Shown: positions 9,347 to 17,765 of the stretch, one piece after another
Position numbering within the stretch: the stretch's first letter is position 1
Layout of the letters: each line of letters opens with the position of its first letter
Assembly (NCBI GenBank): GCA_001825665.1
Contig: MHXZ01000090.1
Span: 1 to 64,000 of the forward strand
DNA length: 64,000 nt
Direction: 5' to 3'
Origin: Planctomycetes bacterium GWF2_41_51
Lineage (GTDB): Bacteria > Planctomycetota > Phycisphaerae > Sedimentisphaerales > UBA12454
Notes under the pieces: model-generated
Databases searched by the model: none
The model's input: the letters and a program-made list of their open reading frames with translations, nothing else
Told to the model about the DNA's origin: nothing
Program-made: the position numbers and the translations under genes

Positions 9347-9603
9347 TAGCTTGCTCCAAAATAGACGAAGTGCACCAAAATGTACACCAGAGAATGTACT
9401 TTTAGTCTATATTTAGTCTTTACTTGAACTACTATTAGAATCATAAGTCCTATTTTTACGTAAAAAAACGCATCGTAATACGCTGTAAATACTAATCTTA
9501 TGGAGCGAGTCACGGACTTAGATCCGATGCTCAAAGGAAACTTTACATGCCTCGAATTTTCTGTTAAAATCCTATCTGTCATTGTTAGAGCACTATTTTT
9601 TCC

Positions 9604-9664
9604 ACTGTCCTCAAACTGTCCTTAAAACGCAGTTCAAGATAGTAAAAAATCGTGCGAGGACAGT
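9604..9664. repeat. ACTGTCC repeats, two direct and one inverted
   Basis: ACTGTCC occurs at 9604-9610 and 9615-9621, 11 bp apart, and its inverse AGGACAGT at 9657-9664. The spacing is one helical turn. It lies in a 780-bp gene-free stretch (9347-10126) that otherwise holds only the tRNA fragments and repeats listed here. Confidence 0.4.
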
Positions 9665-9751
9665 AAAGAAACAAGAACGTCTAAATCTTTGTTTTGGTTT
9701 GAGTTAAACTAAATACAGCTTTTTAATAATGTTACAAAAAGCGGGCAGATT

Positions 9752-9771
9752 GAATCCCACCCTCTCCGCCA
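9752..9771 (+). other. 3' end of a tRNA-Ser gene (attachment-site-like fragment)
   Basis: GAATCCCACCCTCTCCGCCA matches the T-loop to acceptor end, with CCA, expected of a bacterial tRNA-Ser. No tRNA body precedes it, so it is not a working gene. Such 20-nt tRNA 3' ends without a body are usually displaced att copies left by tyrosine-recombinase islands. Confidence 0.6.
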
Positions 9772-9838
9772 TTTTTCATTGAAAATGGAGCTACTTGAAT
9801 CCCATTCCATTGTTGAAATTTGTGGCAATTTTGTGGCA

Positions 9839-9906
9839 AAACCAGTTAAGAAACAGTTCTGAAACCAGTTTCAACTCAGTTCTAAACCAGTTCATAAGTG
9901 CTTATG
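9839..9906. repeat. Five phased AAACCAGTT-type repeats plus a palindrome
   Basis: AAACCAGTT or a close variant starts at 9839, 9851, 9862, 9873 and 9884: spacings 12, 11, 11 and 11 bp. The array is followed at once by CATAAG-TG-CTTATG (9893-9906). The 11-bp period is not a multiple of three, so this is not a coding repeat; protein-binding sites on one face of the helix are a better explanation. Confidence 0.55.
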
Positions 9907-9959
9907 CTACAAGGACTAAGTTGTTATTTGACAAGTACTTAAAAATGACAATATTAGGT

Positions 9960-9996
9960 TTGGGAAGCTGACATTCTACCGCTGAATTACGCCCGC
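9960..9996 (-). other. 5' half of a tRNA-Gly gene, cut in the anticodon loop
   Basis: Reading down from 9996, GCGGGCGTAATTCAGCGGTA and then GAATGTCAGCTTCCCAA match tRNA-Gly positions 1 to about 37: acceptor strand, D-arm and anticodon stem, with CCC in the loop. The sequence then diverges. No 3' half follows, so the gene is truncated. Confidence 0.65.
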
Positions 9997-10126
9997 AAGT
10001 TATAATAAAATACCAAATTAAATGCATTTAGGCCAGAAATTTCCTGTAAGTAAAAAAGATGCGAAAAACATAATTCTGCGCAGCGTTTCCGGCACCGCAA
10101 TTGAACCAATTATCCGATACGAATAT

Positions 10127-12607
10127 CTAAATTTTATCCTCTATAAGGCTAACTTCAAAAATATTTCCCTTACTATTTACTCTGAGCGTTTTAATTTCAA
10201 ATGGACCGAAATTAAAAGCCTTTTTAATTTTCAAAACAGGCAAATGCAGCGATGCTAACTGCTTTCTATCATTGGAGTTGTAAAGTCTTATTATCCAATC
10301 ATTGCTGCTTTCTGCTTTTTTGATTGCGGAGATTTCTATTATTTTATTATCTAAAAGTGCAAAAGGTTTTGGTTTTGTCCCAAAACCACTTGGAAAAAAC
10401 GACAGCGAAAAAGGTTTTTCATTCTTATAAAGAGCCTCATTTTGAATATTATTAAATCGTTCATTAATGGTTCCGCCATTTATCCATAATCTAAAAACTC
10501 TTTCCCCCTGATCGATGCGATTGGTAAAACGATCGGTCATAAGTATTTCTTTTTTATCGACAGGATGCCCGCTATATGCAGGTGAACGCAGAAGTGTAAG
10601 ACGTAAATTCCCGCCGGTAAAATCGGAACTATAAATTCCATCATTTATACAAGTTAAACATTTATTCTTTTTTGAATTTATAACAGTAACCCATTTTTGC
10701 GATACCGCTTCGTTTCCATTTGAAGGCATTTCCTGGATACCAAAAGCTGTCTGACCAAAATAGCTGCAGCCATCATCTGTCATTGGAATCTGCAATTTAA
10801 GAAGTGTATTTTTCTGATTCCAGAAACCCCTTGTTTCCACTTCAATTTCAGTACCAGCTTTAGGAAGTTTATATCTTTGACAAATAAACGATTCCTCAAA
10901 ACCAAAAACAGCCTCTATAACCGTTCTTACATTACCGTCTTCGATTATACGAACGGAATTAAGCTTTAAATCATGAAGTCCGCTGAATTTTGTGCCTTTA
11001 GTTTTGTCAAGAAGTTTGAATTTCCCAATTACTTTTCCGAAAGCAACTTTTTGCATTTCCCATGGGTCTTCGTTATCTTCAAGAACAATTGGGCAGAAAG
11101 CATTTTTAGAAATTAAATCTACGCCGTTTACTTTATATTGATCCAAAAGCCCCGTTCGTGTATTTATAACAACTTGCAATTGCGGGTTTTTAAATAAAAT
11201 TTTGTCGTTCTTTGCAATAGATTTGATTGCAGGTTTTTTATCTATTCGTTCTAATGTGCAATCAAATCTATTAATCTGTGAGGGCAGCAACTCAGCATGA
11301 AAAACAATTCGCTTGCGCCAGTCTATGGGAAGATTGCTTAACTCTCTTTCAACCTGAGCTGGAATAATTTTACCATTCTGGAAAACTTTAACATCGGTAA
11401 AAGTTCCAGTATTATTGAAATCAGGAAGGTTGAATTCACATTCAAAAGTACCTTTTATTTTCATCGGATGAGGATTATAAACGAAAACCGGAATTTGCCC
11501 TTCCTGTGCTTTTTTCTGTCCAGAGGCAAAGGCAAAGAAACAACGAGTTTTGATTTTTGAAAGAATCTCCAAACCATGATCCATCATACGCAGTGCCGCT
11601 TCTTCAACAGGCTGAATTGATGAACCCGGCAAAATGTCGTGAAACTGCGCAAACATCAAATCTTTCGATGCAGATGCAAAATCTTCCTGCGGATATTTTA
11701 AAAGTTTATTAGCTGCGGCAGAAGAAGCCATTTTTTCTACCATATAGAGTTCGTTTTCAAGCTGACGGTGCTTTTGCTTGACACGAATCATGGAAGAATA
11801 ACAACCAATTGCCCACGGATTTAAATCGTTCTGACATTTTTTTAAAGAGGAAATGTCCTTACGAGCTTGCTTAAAATAATCTTCGGGAGTTGAATGTGAT
11901 ATATTAATATCTTTACGTTGTTTTATTAGTTCATTAACATCTGCCAAATCTTTTCTGCTTGGCCCCCCACCATGATTGCCTACACCCCATAGAATTTCAA
12001 TAATGTCATCTTTAGACTGTTCCATTCTTTCGAGGATCTGTTTTTTTGCAGTGCCAAGACTGGCCTGATACCATCCTCTGAATCTCTTTGCCAGAATTTC
12101 GGAGCCATCAAAGCCGACCCATGTGAAAAGGTCATTTTCCAATGGCAGCCAGTGCTGCTGCGGTCTGCCGAATATATATGAATCATAGCCGGATTTTGCA
12201 AGTATCTGAACGAGTCCCCTGCTATGACCGAAAGAATCAAAATTTATAGCCGTTGCAGGCTTTACACCAAAATTCTTTTTAAAATATTGACGACCGGCAA
12301 GAATCTGTCTTACAAAAGACTCGCCACTTGGCATATTGCAGTCGGGCTGAAGATACCAACCACCCATAATGTGCCACTTGCCGGTTTTGACGAGTTTTTT
12401 TATACGTTCAAATAGCTGGGGCTCATATTCCCTCACCCATTCGTATAGAATTACTTCATTATGATTGAAGATAAATGTATCATTTTGTTCACATAAATCA
12501 GCGGCAGTACGAAAAGTTGAAAGTACCTCTGCAGCTCCCTCCTGCCATTCCCAAAGCCAACATGGATCAAGATGCGCGTTACATATTAGATGAATGCTTT
12601 TTTTCAT
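10127..12607 (-). CDS. GH38-family alpha-mannosidase
   Basis: This 826-residue protein has no signal peptide, so it is cytoplasmic and probably acts on imported oligosaccharides. The GH38 metal site starts with NAHLDPCW (His12, Asp14). INFDSFGHS supplies the expected nucleophile Asp124, as in DPFGH of known enzymes. QFHDILPGS at about residue 325 carries another family His/Asp pair. Length and the C-terminal beta domains fit the family. It cleaves alpha-mannosides with retention of configuration. It is transcribed away from the gene at 12733, with about 125 bp between the two starts. Unlike the GH38 homologue at 41869, its active-site motifs are intact. Confidence 0.85.
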   Translation of the reverse strand: MKKSIHLICNAHLDPCWLWEWQEGAAEVLSTFRTAADLCEQNDTFIFNHNEVILYEWVREYEPQLFERIKKLVKTGKWHIMGGWYLQPDCNMPSGESFVRQILAGRQYFKKNFGVKPATAINFDSFGHSRGLVQILAKSGYDSYIFGRPQQHWLPLENDLFTWVGFDGSEILAKRFRGWYQASLGTAKKQILERMEQSKDDIIEILWGVGNHGGGPSRKDLADVNELIKQRKDINISHSTPEDYFKQARKDISSLKKCQNDLNPWAIGCYSSMIRVKQKHRQLENELYMVEKMASSAAANKLLKYPQEDFASASKDLMFAQFHDILPGSSIQPVEEAALRMMDHGLEILSKIKTRCFFAFASGQKKAQEGQIPVFVYNPHPMKIKGTFECEFNLPDFNNTGTFTDVKVFQNGKIIPAQVERELSNLPIDWRKRIVFHAELLPSQINRFDCTLERIDKKPAIKSIAKNDKILFKNPQLQVVINTRTGLLDQYKVNGVDLISKNAFCPIVLEDNEDPWEMQKVAFGKVIGKFKLLDKTKGTKFSGLHDLKLNSVRIIEDGNVRTVIEAVFGFEESFICQRYKLPKAGTEIEVETRGFWNQKNTLLKLQIPMTDDGCSYFGQTAFGIQEMPSNGNEAVSQKWVTVINSKKNKCLTCINDGIYSSDFTGGNLRLTLLRSPAYSGHPVDKKEILMTDRFTNRIDQGERVFRLWINGGTINERFNNIQNEALYKNEKPFSLSFFPSGFGTKPKPFALLDNKIIEISAIKKAESSNDWIIRLYNSNDRKQLASLHLPVLKIKKAFNFGPFEIKTLRVNSKGNIFEVSLIEDKI

Positions 12608-12705
12608 AGATATCCTGTAAAGTTAATAAATTTCAAAGAATCATATCAAAACCAAGTCGAATCGCAACTAATTTGCATAGGAATATCTCTTGATTTTTTA
12701 GGCAT

Positions 12706-12731
12706 AATTGTTACATTTTCAGGTAACAATT
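12706..12731 (+). promoter_or_regulatory. Inverted repeat next to the start codon, candidate operator
   Basis: AATTGTTAC (12706-12714) and GTAACAATT (12723-12731) form a perfect 9-bp inverted repeat with an 8-bp spacer, ending 1 nt before the ATG at 12733. The half-site ATTGTTA/TAACAAT is the same as in the repeat over the regulator promoter at 54789-54813. A CATAAT at 12703-12708 could be a -10 box. As RNA it would form a hairpin in place of a Shine-Dalgarno. Confidence 0.5.
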
Positions 12732-12732
12732 T

Positions 12733-14243
12733 ATGCATGCAAAAACGCTTAATTTTGTTATGATTCTTTTTTTATTCACCACATTTTCATTTGGTGAAAA
12801 CACTTCGTATTTTAAATTAAAAGTCGTCGATGAACAAACCGGCAGAGGTGTGCCATTAGTCGAGTTGAGCACCGTAAATGACATTGTTTACTATACTGAC
12901 AGTCAGGGTGTAGTTGCTTTTTATGAACCCGGCTTAATGAATAAAAACGTCTGGTTCTTCGTAAAAAGTCACGGATATGATTCATACAAAGACACATTCG
13001 GCTACTCCGGTGGTTCATTTTTTACTAAACCTGGAGGATATGGTGAAATTAAAATTAAACGTATTAACAGAGCGGAACGATTATATAGAATTACCGGGCA
13101 GGGAATTTATAGTGACAGCGTAAAATTAGATTTGCCAGTACCAATTAGTGAACCTGTATTTAATAGTGCCGTTTTGGGACAGGACTCGACACGACATTGA
13201 TTTATAAAGGTAAAATATACTGGTTTTGGGGTGATACTCGCAAGCCAGGACATAGGCTCGGGCTGTTTAAGGTTGCAGGTGCGGTCTCAGAGTTAGAAGC
13301 AAATGGCGGTCTGGATCCTAATATTGGAATTAACCTTAAATACTTTACTGATGACAATAATGAAGTTAAAGCTATGTTTCCTTTTGAGGGACATGAAGCT
13401 ATATGGATTGGAGCTCCGATACTCGTAAAAGATAGCGACGAAGAAAAAATGATAGTACATTATTCGAGAATGAAAAGCCTTGGGGAACGTGTTGAGCATG
13501 GGTTGGGAATTTATAATAATGAGAAAAATATATTTGAAAAGCTAAAGAAACTCGATCCAAACAGACCATGGGATTGTCCGAGAGGTCATGCAATAAAACA
13601 TGCCGAAAGAGGGATAGATTATTTCTGGTTTACCGATCCATTTGTGAACATCAGGGTCAAAGCTGATTTTAATAGCGTTATAGAACCTAATGCATACGAC
13701 ACATTTACGTGTTTACAGCCGGGCAGCAAATACCTGAAAGAAAAATCAAAGCTCAATCGTGATGAAAACGGCAAATTAACTTATCAATGGGTAAGAAGAA
13801 CAGATCCTATCGGAGCCAAGGAAGAACGTGAGTTAAAGAAAGCGGGATTGATTTCGGCCAATGAATTGCGATACCAGCCATTGTCCGCTGATACTAATGA
13901 AATACCTCTTCTTGCAAGTGGTTCGATGGCATGGAATGATTATAAAAAGAAATGGATTATAGTTGCGGGAGAAGCATTTGGAAAAACTTCAGCATTCGGA
14001 GAAATATGGTACGCCGAAGCAAATGATATAAGCGGGCCGTGGAATAGATGCTGGAAAATAGTTACACATGATAACTATACTTTTTATAATCCAGTGCATC
14101 ATACTTTTTTTGATCAGAAAAACGGACGAATAATTTATTTCGAGGGAACATACTGCTCAATGTTTTCAGGTACTAAGCAGCCAACTCCCCGATATGAATA
14201 TAATCAAATAATGTATAAGCTTGATTTGGCGAATATCAAATAA
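12733..14243 (+). pseudogene. Secreted sugar-locus protein of unknown function, split by a frameshift
   Basis: Residues 1-155 (12733-13200) begin with a signal peptide (MHAKTLNFVMILFLFTTFSF) and a carboxypeptidase-regulatory-like beta sandwich (TGRGVPLVELSTVNDIVYYT). The frame ends at GQDSTRH. In the +1 frame a 348-residue continuation (13197-14243) starts with IYKGKIYWFWGDTRKPGH. In homologues I recall from Planctomycetes, GQDS and YKGKxYWFWGDT are contiguous, so this is one gene of about 500 codons broken near 13190. A TTG at 13197 overlapping the TGA could restart translation, so some product may be made. The second part looks like a beta-propeller (DUF4185-like, tentative). Its stop abuts the stop of the convergent GH29 gene with no gap. 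Confidence 0.65.
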
Positions 14244-15476
14244 TCAGGATACTTGTGCAACACGTACAACAAGATTTGTTCCATAAGGATAACCGGCAGC
14301 ATTGAAAGTTAAAGAGCCATTTTTATCTTGAACAAAATCAAGCTCTTGACTGTTATCAAGCCAAGATACTTTATTGACCTTTCTGTTAATTCTTTCAAAA
14401 GTTTTGGGGTAGGTCTTTTGAATTACAGTAGTAACATTGATGTGTCCGCCAACGCCTAAATTATGTATAAACAAATAAATTTTGCCATTTGCTTCTATCG
14501 CGAAATCAATGCCATTTTCTGCTATCATATATGGTTTACCATTATAAATCACATCGGCATACATTTGTACCCATTGCCCTACGCGACAAAGCACAGAAGC
14601 TTCATAATCTGGAATTTTGCCGCTTGCTGTCGGCCCGATGTTTAAAAGATAATTGGCTCCAACTTTTCGGCAGGCACACAAGTTTTCAATAATTTCCTTC
14701 GGAGAAAGATAATTGAAATCATTTTTACTTATTCCCCAATGAGAATTTATTGATTGACACATCTCAACTGCAAGATATTTTTTCATTCCATTGCGATTCA
14801 TTGGTTCGGGACGGCCCTGTTCGAACGTTATACAATCAATCTCATCGTGTCCAACTGCGCCCCTTGCGTGCAGACCGGTGTTATTGATTATAATCGCACC
14901 AGGCTGATATTTCCTGATAATGCCATAGAGTCTGCTCTCCTGCCAATTGTTTTGCGGCTTGCTCCAGTTGCCATCGAACCAGAAGCCTCCGACTTTGCCG
15001 TAATATTTACATAAAATTTCAATTGAATTGCAGAGATAATCTATATAAGCAGGGAAATCAGTTTCAAATTTTTCCTGATGCCAATCATAAGTTGCATGAT
15101 AAAAAAAAGGTACAATGCCTTCATTACGGCAGGCATTGGCAAACTCTGCCGCAATATCGCGAGCTGCCGGGCTATGGACTGCATCAAAGTCATTGAGGCC
15201 TCTTGTATCGTACAAAGAAAAACCATCGTGATGACGAACGGTAAGACAAGCATATTTCATTCCTGCTTTTTTTGCCAACTTAGCTATTGCATTTGCATCA
15301 AATTCATCGGCAGTAAAAGAATCTTTGAGTTTAATGTATTCTGCAGCGGGAATTTTTTCAATAAACCTGACCCATTCACCTCGGCCAAGCTGAGAATAAA
15401 GGCTCCAATGAATGAACATTCCATATCCAAGCTTTTCGAATGCTGCGGTTCTTACAGAAGGTAAAGGAATTGCCAT
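14244..15476 (-). CDS. GH29-family alpha-L-fucosidase
   Basis: A 410-residue enzyme with GH29 landmarks: GMFIHWSLYS (His23), LTVRHHDGFSLY (His82-His83-Asp84), FFYHATYDWH, and GGFWFDGNW with Asp168 at the nucleophile position. No signal peptide is present, so it should act in the cytoplasm on imported oligosaccharides, releasing L-fucose or a related 6-deoxyhexose. It is the last gene of the long minus-strand cluster, 18 bp after the mutarotase gene, which suits a pathway in which the freed sugar is then epimerised. The acid/base residue of GH29 varies and I do not assign it. Confidence 0.88.
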   Translation of the reverse strand: MAIPLPSVRTAAFEKLGYGMFIHWSLYSQLGRGEWVRFIEKIPAAEYIKLKDSFTADEFDANAIAKLAKKAGMKYACLTVRHHDGFSLYDTRGLNDFDAVHSPAARDIAAEFANACRNEGIVPFFYHATYDWHQEKFETDFPAYIDYLCNSIEILCKYYGKVGGFWFDGNWSKPQNNWQESRLYGIIRKYQPGAIIINNTGLHARGAVGHDEIDCITFEQGRPEPMNRNGMKKYLAVEMCQSINSHWGISKNDFNYLSPKEIIENLCACRKVGANYLLNIGPTASGKIPDYEASVLCRVGQWVQMYADVIYNGKPYMIAENGIDFAIEANGKIYLFIHNLGVGGHINVTTVIQKTYPKTFERINRKVNKVSWLDNSQELDFVQDKNGSLTFNAAGYPYGTNLVVRVAQVS

Positions 15477-15494
15477 TTATAATCTTCTCTTTTC

Positions 15495-15815
15495 TTAATC
15501 CATGCGAAAAACTTGTTTGAGAGTTTTACAAACCGGAGAGTTGTCAGGGTTTGTTTCCATTATATCTGCCATGTATTTCCACCATTTTTTTAATATCTCC
15601 GTCTGGGGCAATCTATCTGCCGTATTATTTTCTGTCAATTTCTGCACAGCAAAAAGGGTCAATGTCTCTTCATCGAGAAAAATAGAATAATCTGAAACAC
15701 CGGCGTCACTTATTTCCTTTTTCAATTCAGGCCATATCTCATCATGGCGTTTCTTGTATTCCTTTTCAAAACCTTTTTTTAATTGCATCTTCAAAGCATT
15801 AATTAACATTGCCAT
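15495..15815 (-). CDS. rhaM: L-rhamnose mutarotase family protein
   Basis: The 106-residue protein matches the RhaM/DUF718 family over its whole length: an N-terminal MQLKKGFEKEYKKRHDEIWPEL with the conserved His, a central DYSIFLDEETLTLFAV, and the C-terminal KKWWKYMADIM then NPDNSPV signature. RhaM interconverts alpha and beta anomers of L-rhamnose; family members also occur in L-fucose pathways, so the neighbour GH29 makes either sugar possible. It is cytoplasmic. Two in-frame ATGs (15815, 15809) are possible. The Shine-Dalgarno AAAGG lies in the 3' arm of a 15-bp inverted repeat (15820-15884), which suggests translational control. Confidence 0.9.
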   Translation of the reverse strand: MAMLINALKMQLKKGFEKEYKKRHDEIWPELKKEISDAGVSDYSIFLDEETLTLFAVQKLTENNTADRLPQTEILKKWWKYMADIMETNPDNSPVCKTLKQVFRMD

Positions 15816-15819
15816 TTTT

Positions 15820-15884
15820 CCTTTAATTATTATATTTCAAGCTGTTTTTCTGTATTTTCCAGGAAGTATTATAATAATTAAAGG
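15820..15884 (-). promoter_or_regulatory. Long hairpin covering the rhaM ribosome binding site
   Basis: CCTTTAATTATTATA (15820-15834) and TATAATAATTAAAGG (15870-15884) are perfect inverted repeats of 15 bp around a 35-nt loop. On the minus-strand RNA the second-transcribed arm contains the AAAGG that precedes the rhaM ATG at 15815. The arms are AU-rich, so stability is moderate. Confidence 0.5.
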
Positions 15885-15892
15885 TAAATTGG

Positions 15893-17725
15893 TCAAAATA
15901 CTTCTATGGCTGCTTTTTGCTGTTGAACGGCCCAAATTTTTGCCATATCAAATTTCAGGCTGCGATCAAAATTGTAAATGCCGTTTTGTTCCTGAAACAC
16001 ATCTGTAAGCTGCGTATAACAGTATCCAAACATATCAGGATTCTTTAATAATACACTACATAAGCCTTCAAACCGTTTGTAGAATTCATCTATGGTTTTT
16101 GATCTATCGCCATAACCCCACGATTCATTCCTGTTGCCGGTATCATTTTGAGCTTTCAATGCAGCTTCCTGGTTCCACCAAATTCCGCCAAATTCACTAA
16201 CAAAATATGGCTGACCTCTGTAAGGGAGTGAAACGGTTCTTCCGGTCATTTGCGAATTGATATTACAGCCGCATTCGTCATTAATAAACGGCTTGCTGTT
16301 TTTAAGTCCACCCATCATTTTGGAAAACAGTTCGGGATCCTGAACGTAAAGATGACTGTCGTAAATATCCGTTTCAAATACTCTGTGCGAAAAACCTGAA
16401 ACATCAATCACCGGCCTGGTTTTGTCGTATCCCTTTGTAATCCAGAATAATGCCTTCATAACGTCATTGAGAAAAGTGTATCTATCCTCGATGACTTGAA
16501 GAAGTTCATTAAGCGGACACCATCCAATAATAGCCGGATGCGAATAATCTCGCTCCAAGACTTCCATCCATTGCGCAACAATAGCCGCTCCGGGCTGATT
16601 ATAACCTTCGTCGATGAGACCATTGGTAAGCCCCCAATCACCGAATTCGCCCCATACGAGATAACCCAATCTATCGCAGTGATAAAGGAATCTTTCTTCA
16701 AATACTTTTTGATGGAGTCTTGTGCCGTTGAAACCTGCCTCAAGAGAAATTTGAATATCGCGAATCAAAGCTTCTTCATTTGGAGCAGTCATAATTCCAT
16801 CAGGATAATAGCCCTGGTCCAGCACTAATCTCTGGAATATTGATTTGCCATTAATTTTAACTTTTTTGCCTTCGATTTTTATTTCCCGTAAACCTGCATA
16901 ACTTTTGGCAGAATCTATTACTTTGCTTTGCTGATTAATTAACTCAAATTCCAAATCGTAAAGGAAAGGATCTTGCGACGACCAAAGCCGAATCTTGTTT
17001 TCGGGAACAGCAATCGAAAAAACTGCTGTTTTAAAGCAATTAAATTCGCTTATCTTTTCCGCAATTTTGCCATTTGTATCTTTGAGGGTAACTTTGACTC
17101 TTAAGCCTTCGGGGTCACCATCGCTAGCTTGTTCAATTAAAAAGGATTTATTTTCAAAGGGGGTTATTTTAGGCCGTCTGAGATAAATCTCTGAAACTGC
17201 TTCCAACCACACTGTTTGCCAGATACCTGTCGTTCTCGTATATACGCAATCATGGTTTTGCAGTTCCATTGACTGTTTGCCTCTTGGCATCGCATTTTTC
17301 ATATCATCCCTGGCACGAACAGTTATTACAATTTTTTGGTCCGCAGAAGCAAAATTGCGTAGATCAATAGTAAAGCCCGTCCAACCGCCTCGATGAGAAC
17401 CTGCGTTGATTCCGTTAATCCATACTGTTGCATCATAATCAACGGCCTGAAAATGCAGCAATATTTTTTTGTCTACCCATTTGGGTGGTATCTCGATTTC
17501 TTTACGATACCAAACCGCTTTCATAAATCCTGTGAAGCCAATGCCTGAAAGTTCAGATTCGGGGCAGAATGGTACAATAATGCTTTTATCAAGATGACGG
17601 TTGACAAGCCCTCTTTCCAAACCATTATTATCATTATCAATTTCAAATTCCCATGTGCCATTTAAACAAAGCCACTGATCACGCACCCATTGAGGTCGAG
17701 GATATTCACTTCGAGGAAGACTCAT
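15893..17725 (-). CDS. GH2-family glycoside hydrolase
   Basis: The 610-residue protein has a GH2 layout: a sugar-binding beta sandwich (residues about 15-180, with WYRKEIEIP and YDATVWINGINAGSHRGG), an immunoglobulin-like domain to about 280, then a TIM barrel. GWCPLNEL gives Glu407 as acid/base and YFVSEFGG gives Glu511 as nucleophile. No signal peptide, so it is cytoplasmic. Beta-galactosidase, beta-glucuronidase and beta-mannosidase are all GH2; the sequence does not let me choose. It lies 77 bp before rhaM and 40 bp after the phosphodiester glycosidase gene in the same direction. Confidence 0.88.
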   Translation of the reverse strand: MSLPRSEYPRPQWVRDQWLCLNGTWEFEIDNDNNGLERGLVNRHLDKSIIVPFCPESELSGIGFTGFMKAVWYRKEIEIPPKWVDKKILLHFQAVDYDATVWINGINAGSHRGGWTGFTIDLRNFASADQKIVITVRARDDMKNAMPRGKQSMELQNHDCVYTRTTGIWQTVWLEAVSEIYLRRPKITPFENKSFLIEQASDGDPEGLRVKVTLKDTNGKIAEKISEFNCFKTAVFSIAVPENKIRLWSSQDPFLYDLEFELINQQSKVIDSAKSYAGLREIKIEGKKVKINGKSIFQRLVLDQGYYPDGIMTAPNEEALIRDIQISLEAGFNGTRLHQKVFEERFLYHCDRLGYLVWGEFGDWGLTNGLIDEGYNQPGAAIVAQWMEVLERDYSHPAIIGWCPLNELLQVIEDRYTFLNDVMKALFWITKGYDKTRPVIDVSGFSHRVFETDIYDSHLYVQDPELFSKMMGGLKNSKPFINDECGCNINSQMTGRTVSLPYRGQPYFVSEFGGIWWNQEAALKAQNDTGNRNESWGYGDRSKTIDEFYKRFEGLCSVLLKNPDMFGYCYTQLTDVFQEQNGIYNFDRSLKFDMAKIWAVQQQKAAIEVF

Positions 17726-17765
17726 TCAAACTCCATTTAAAAATATTTTTAAAATATGTGATAAC

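Noticed and set aside
9346-9582. A 78-codon minus-strand open frame in the scar region
   Set aside because: No recognisable domain and no ribosome binding site; I looked for an integrase remnant in it and saw none.
9839-9906. A CRISPR array
   Set aside because: The repeats are 9 bp with 2-3 bp gaps; no 25-40 bp repeats or spacers and no cas genes exist in the window.
9928-9957. TTGACA with a TATTAG 18 nt downstream on the plus strand
   Set aside because: It points at the 3' end of the GH38 gene on the other strand and has no gene to drive; probably chance in AT-rich sequence.
9960-9996. A functional tRNA-Gly gene
   Set aside because: Only the first 37 positions are present; the sequence diverges in the anticodon loop and no T-arm or acceptor end follows.
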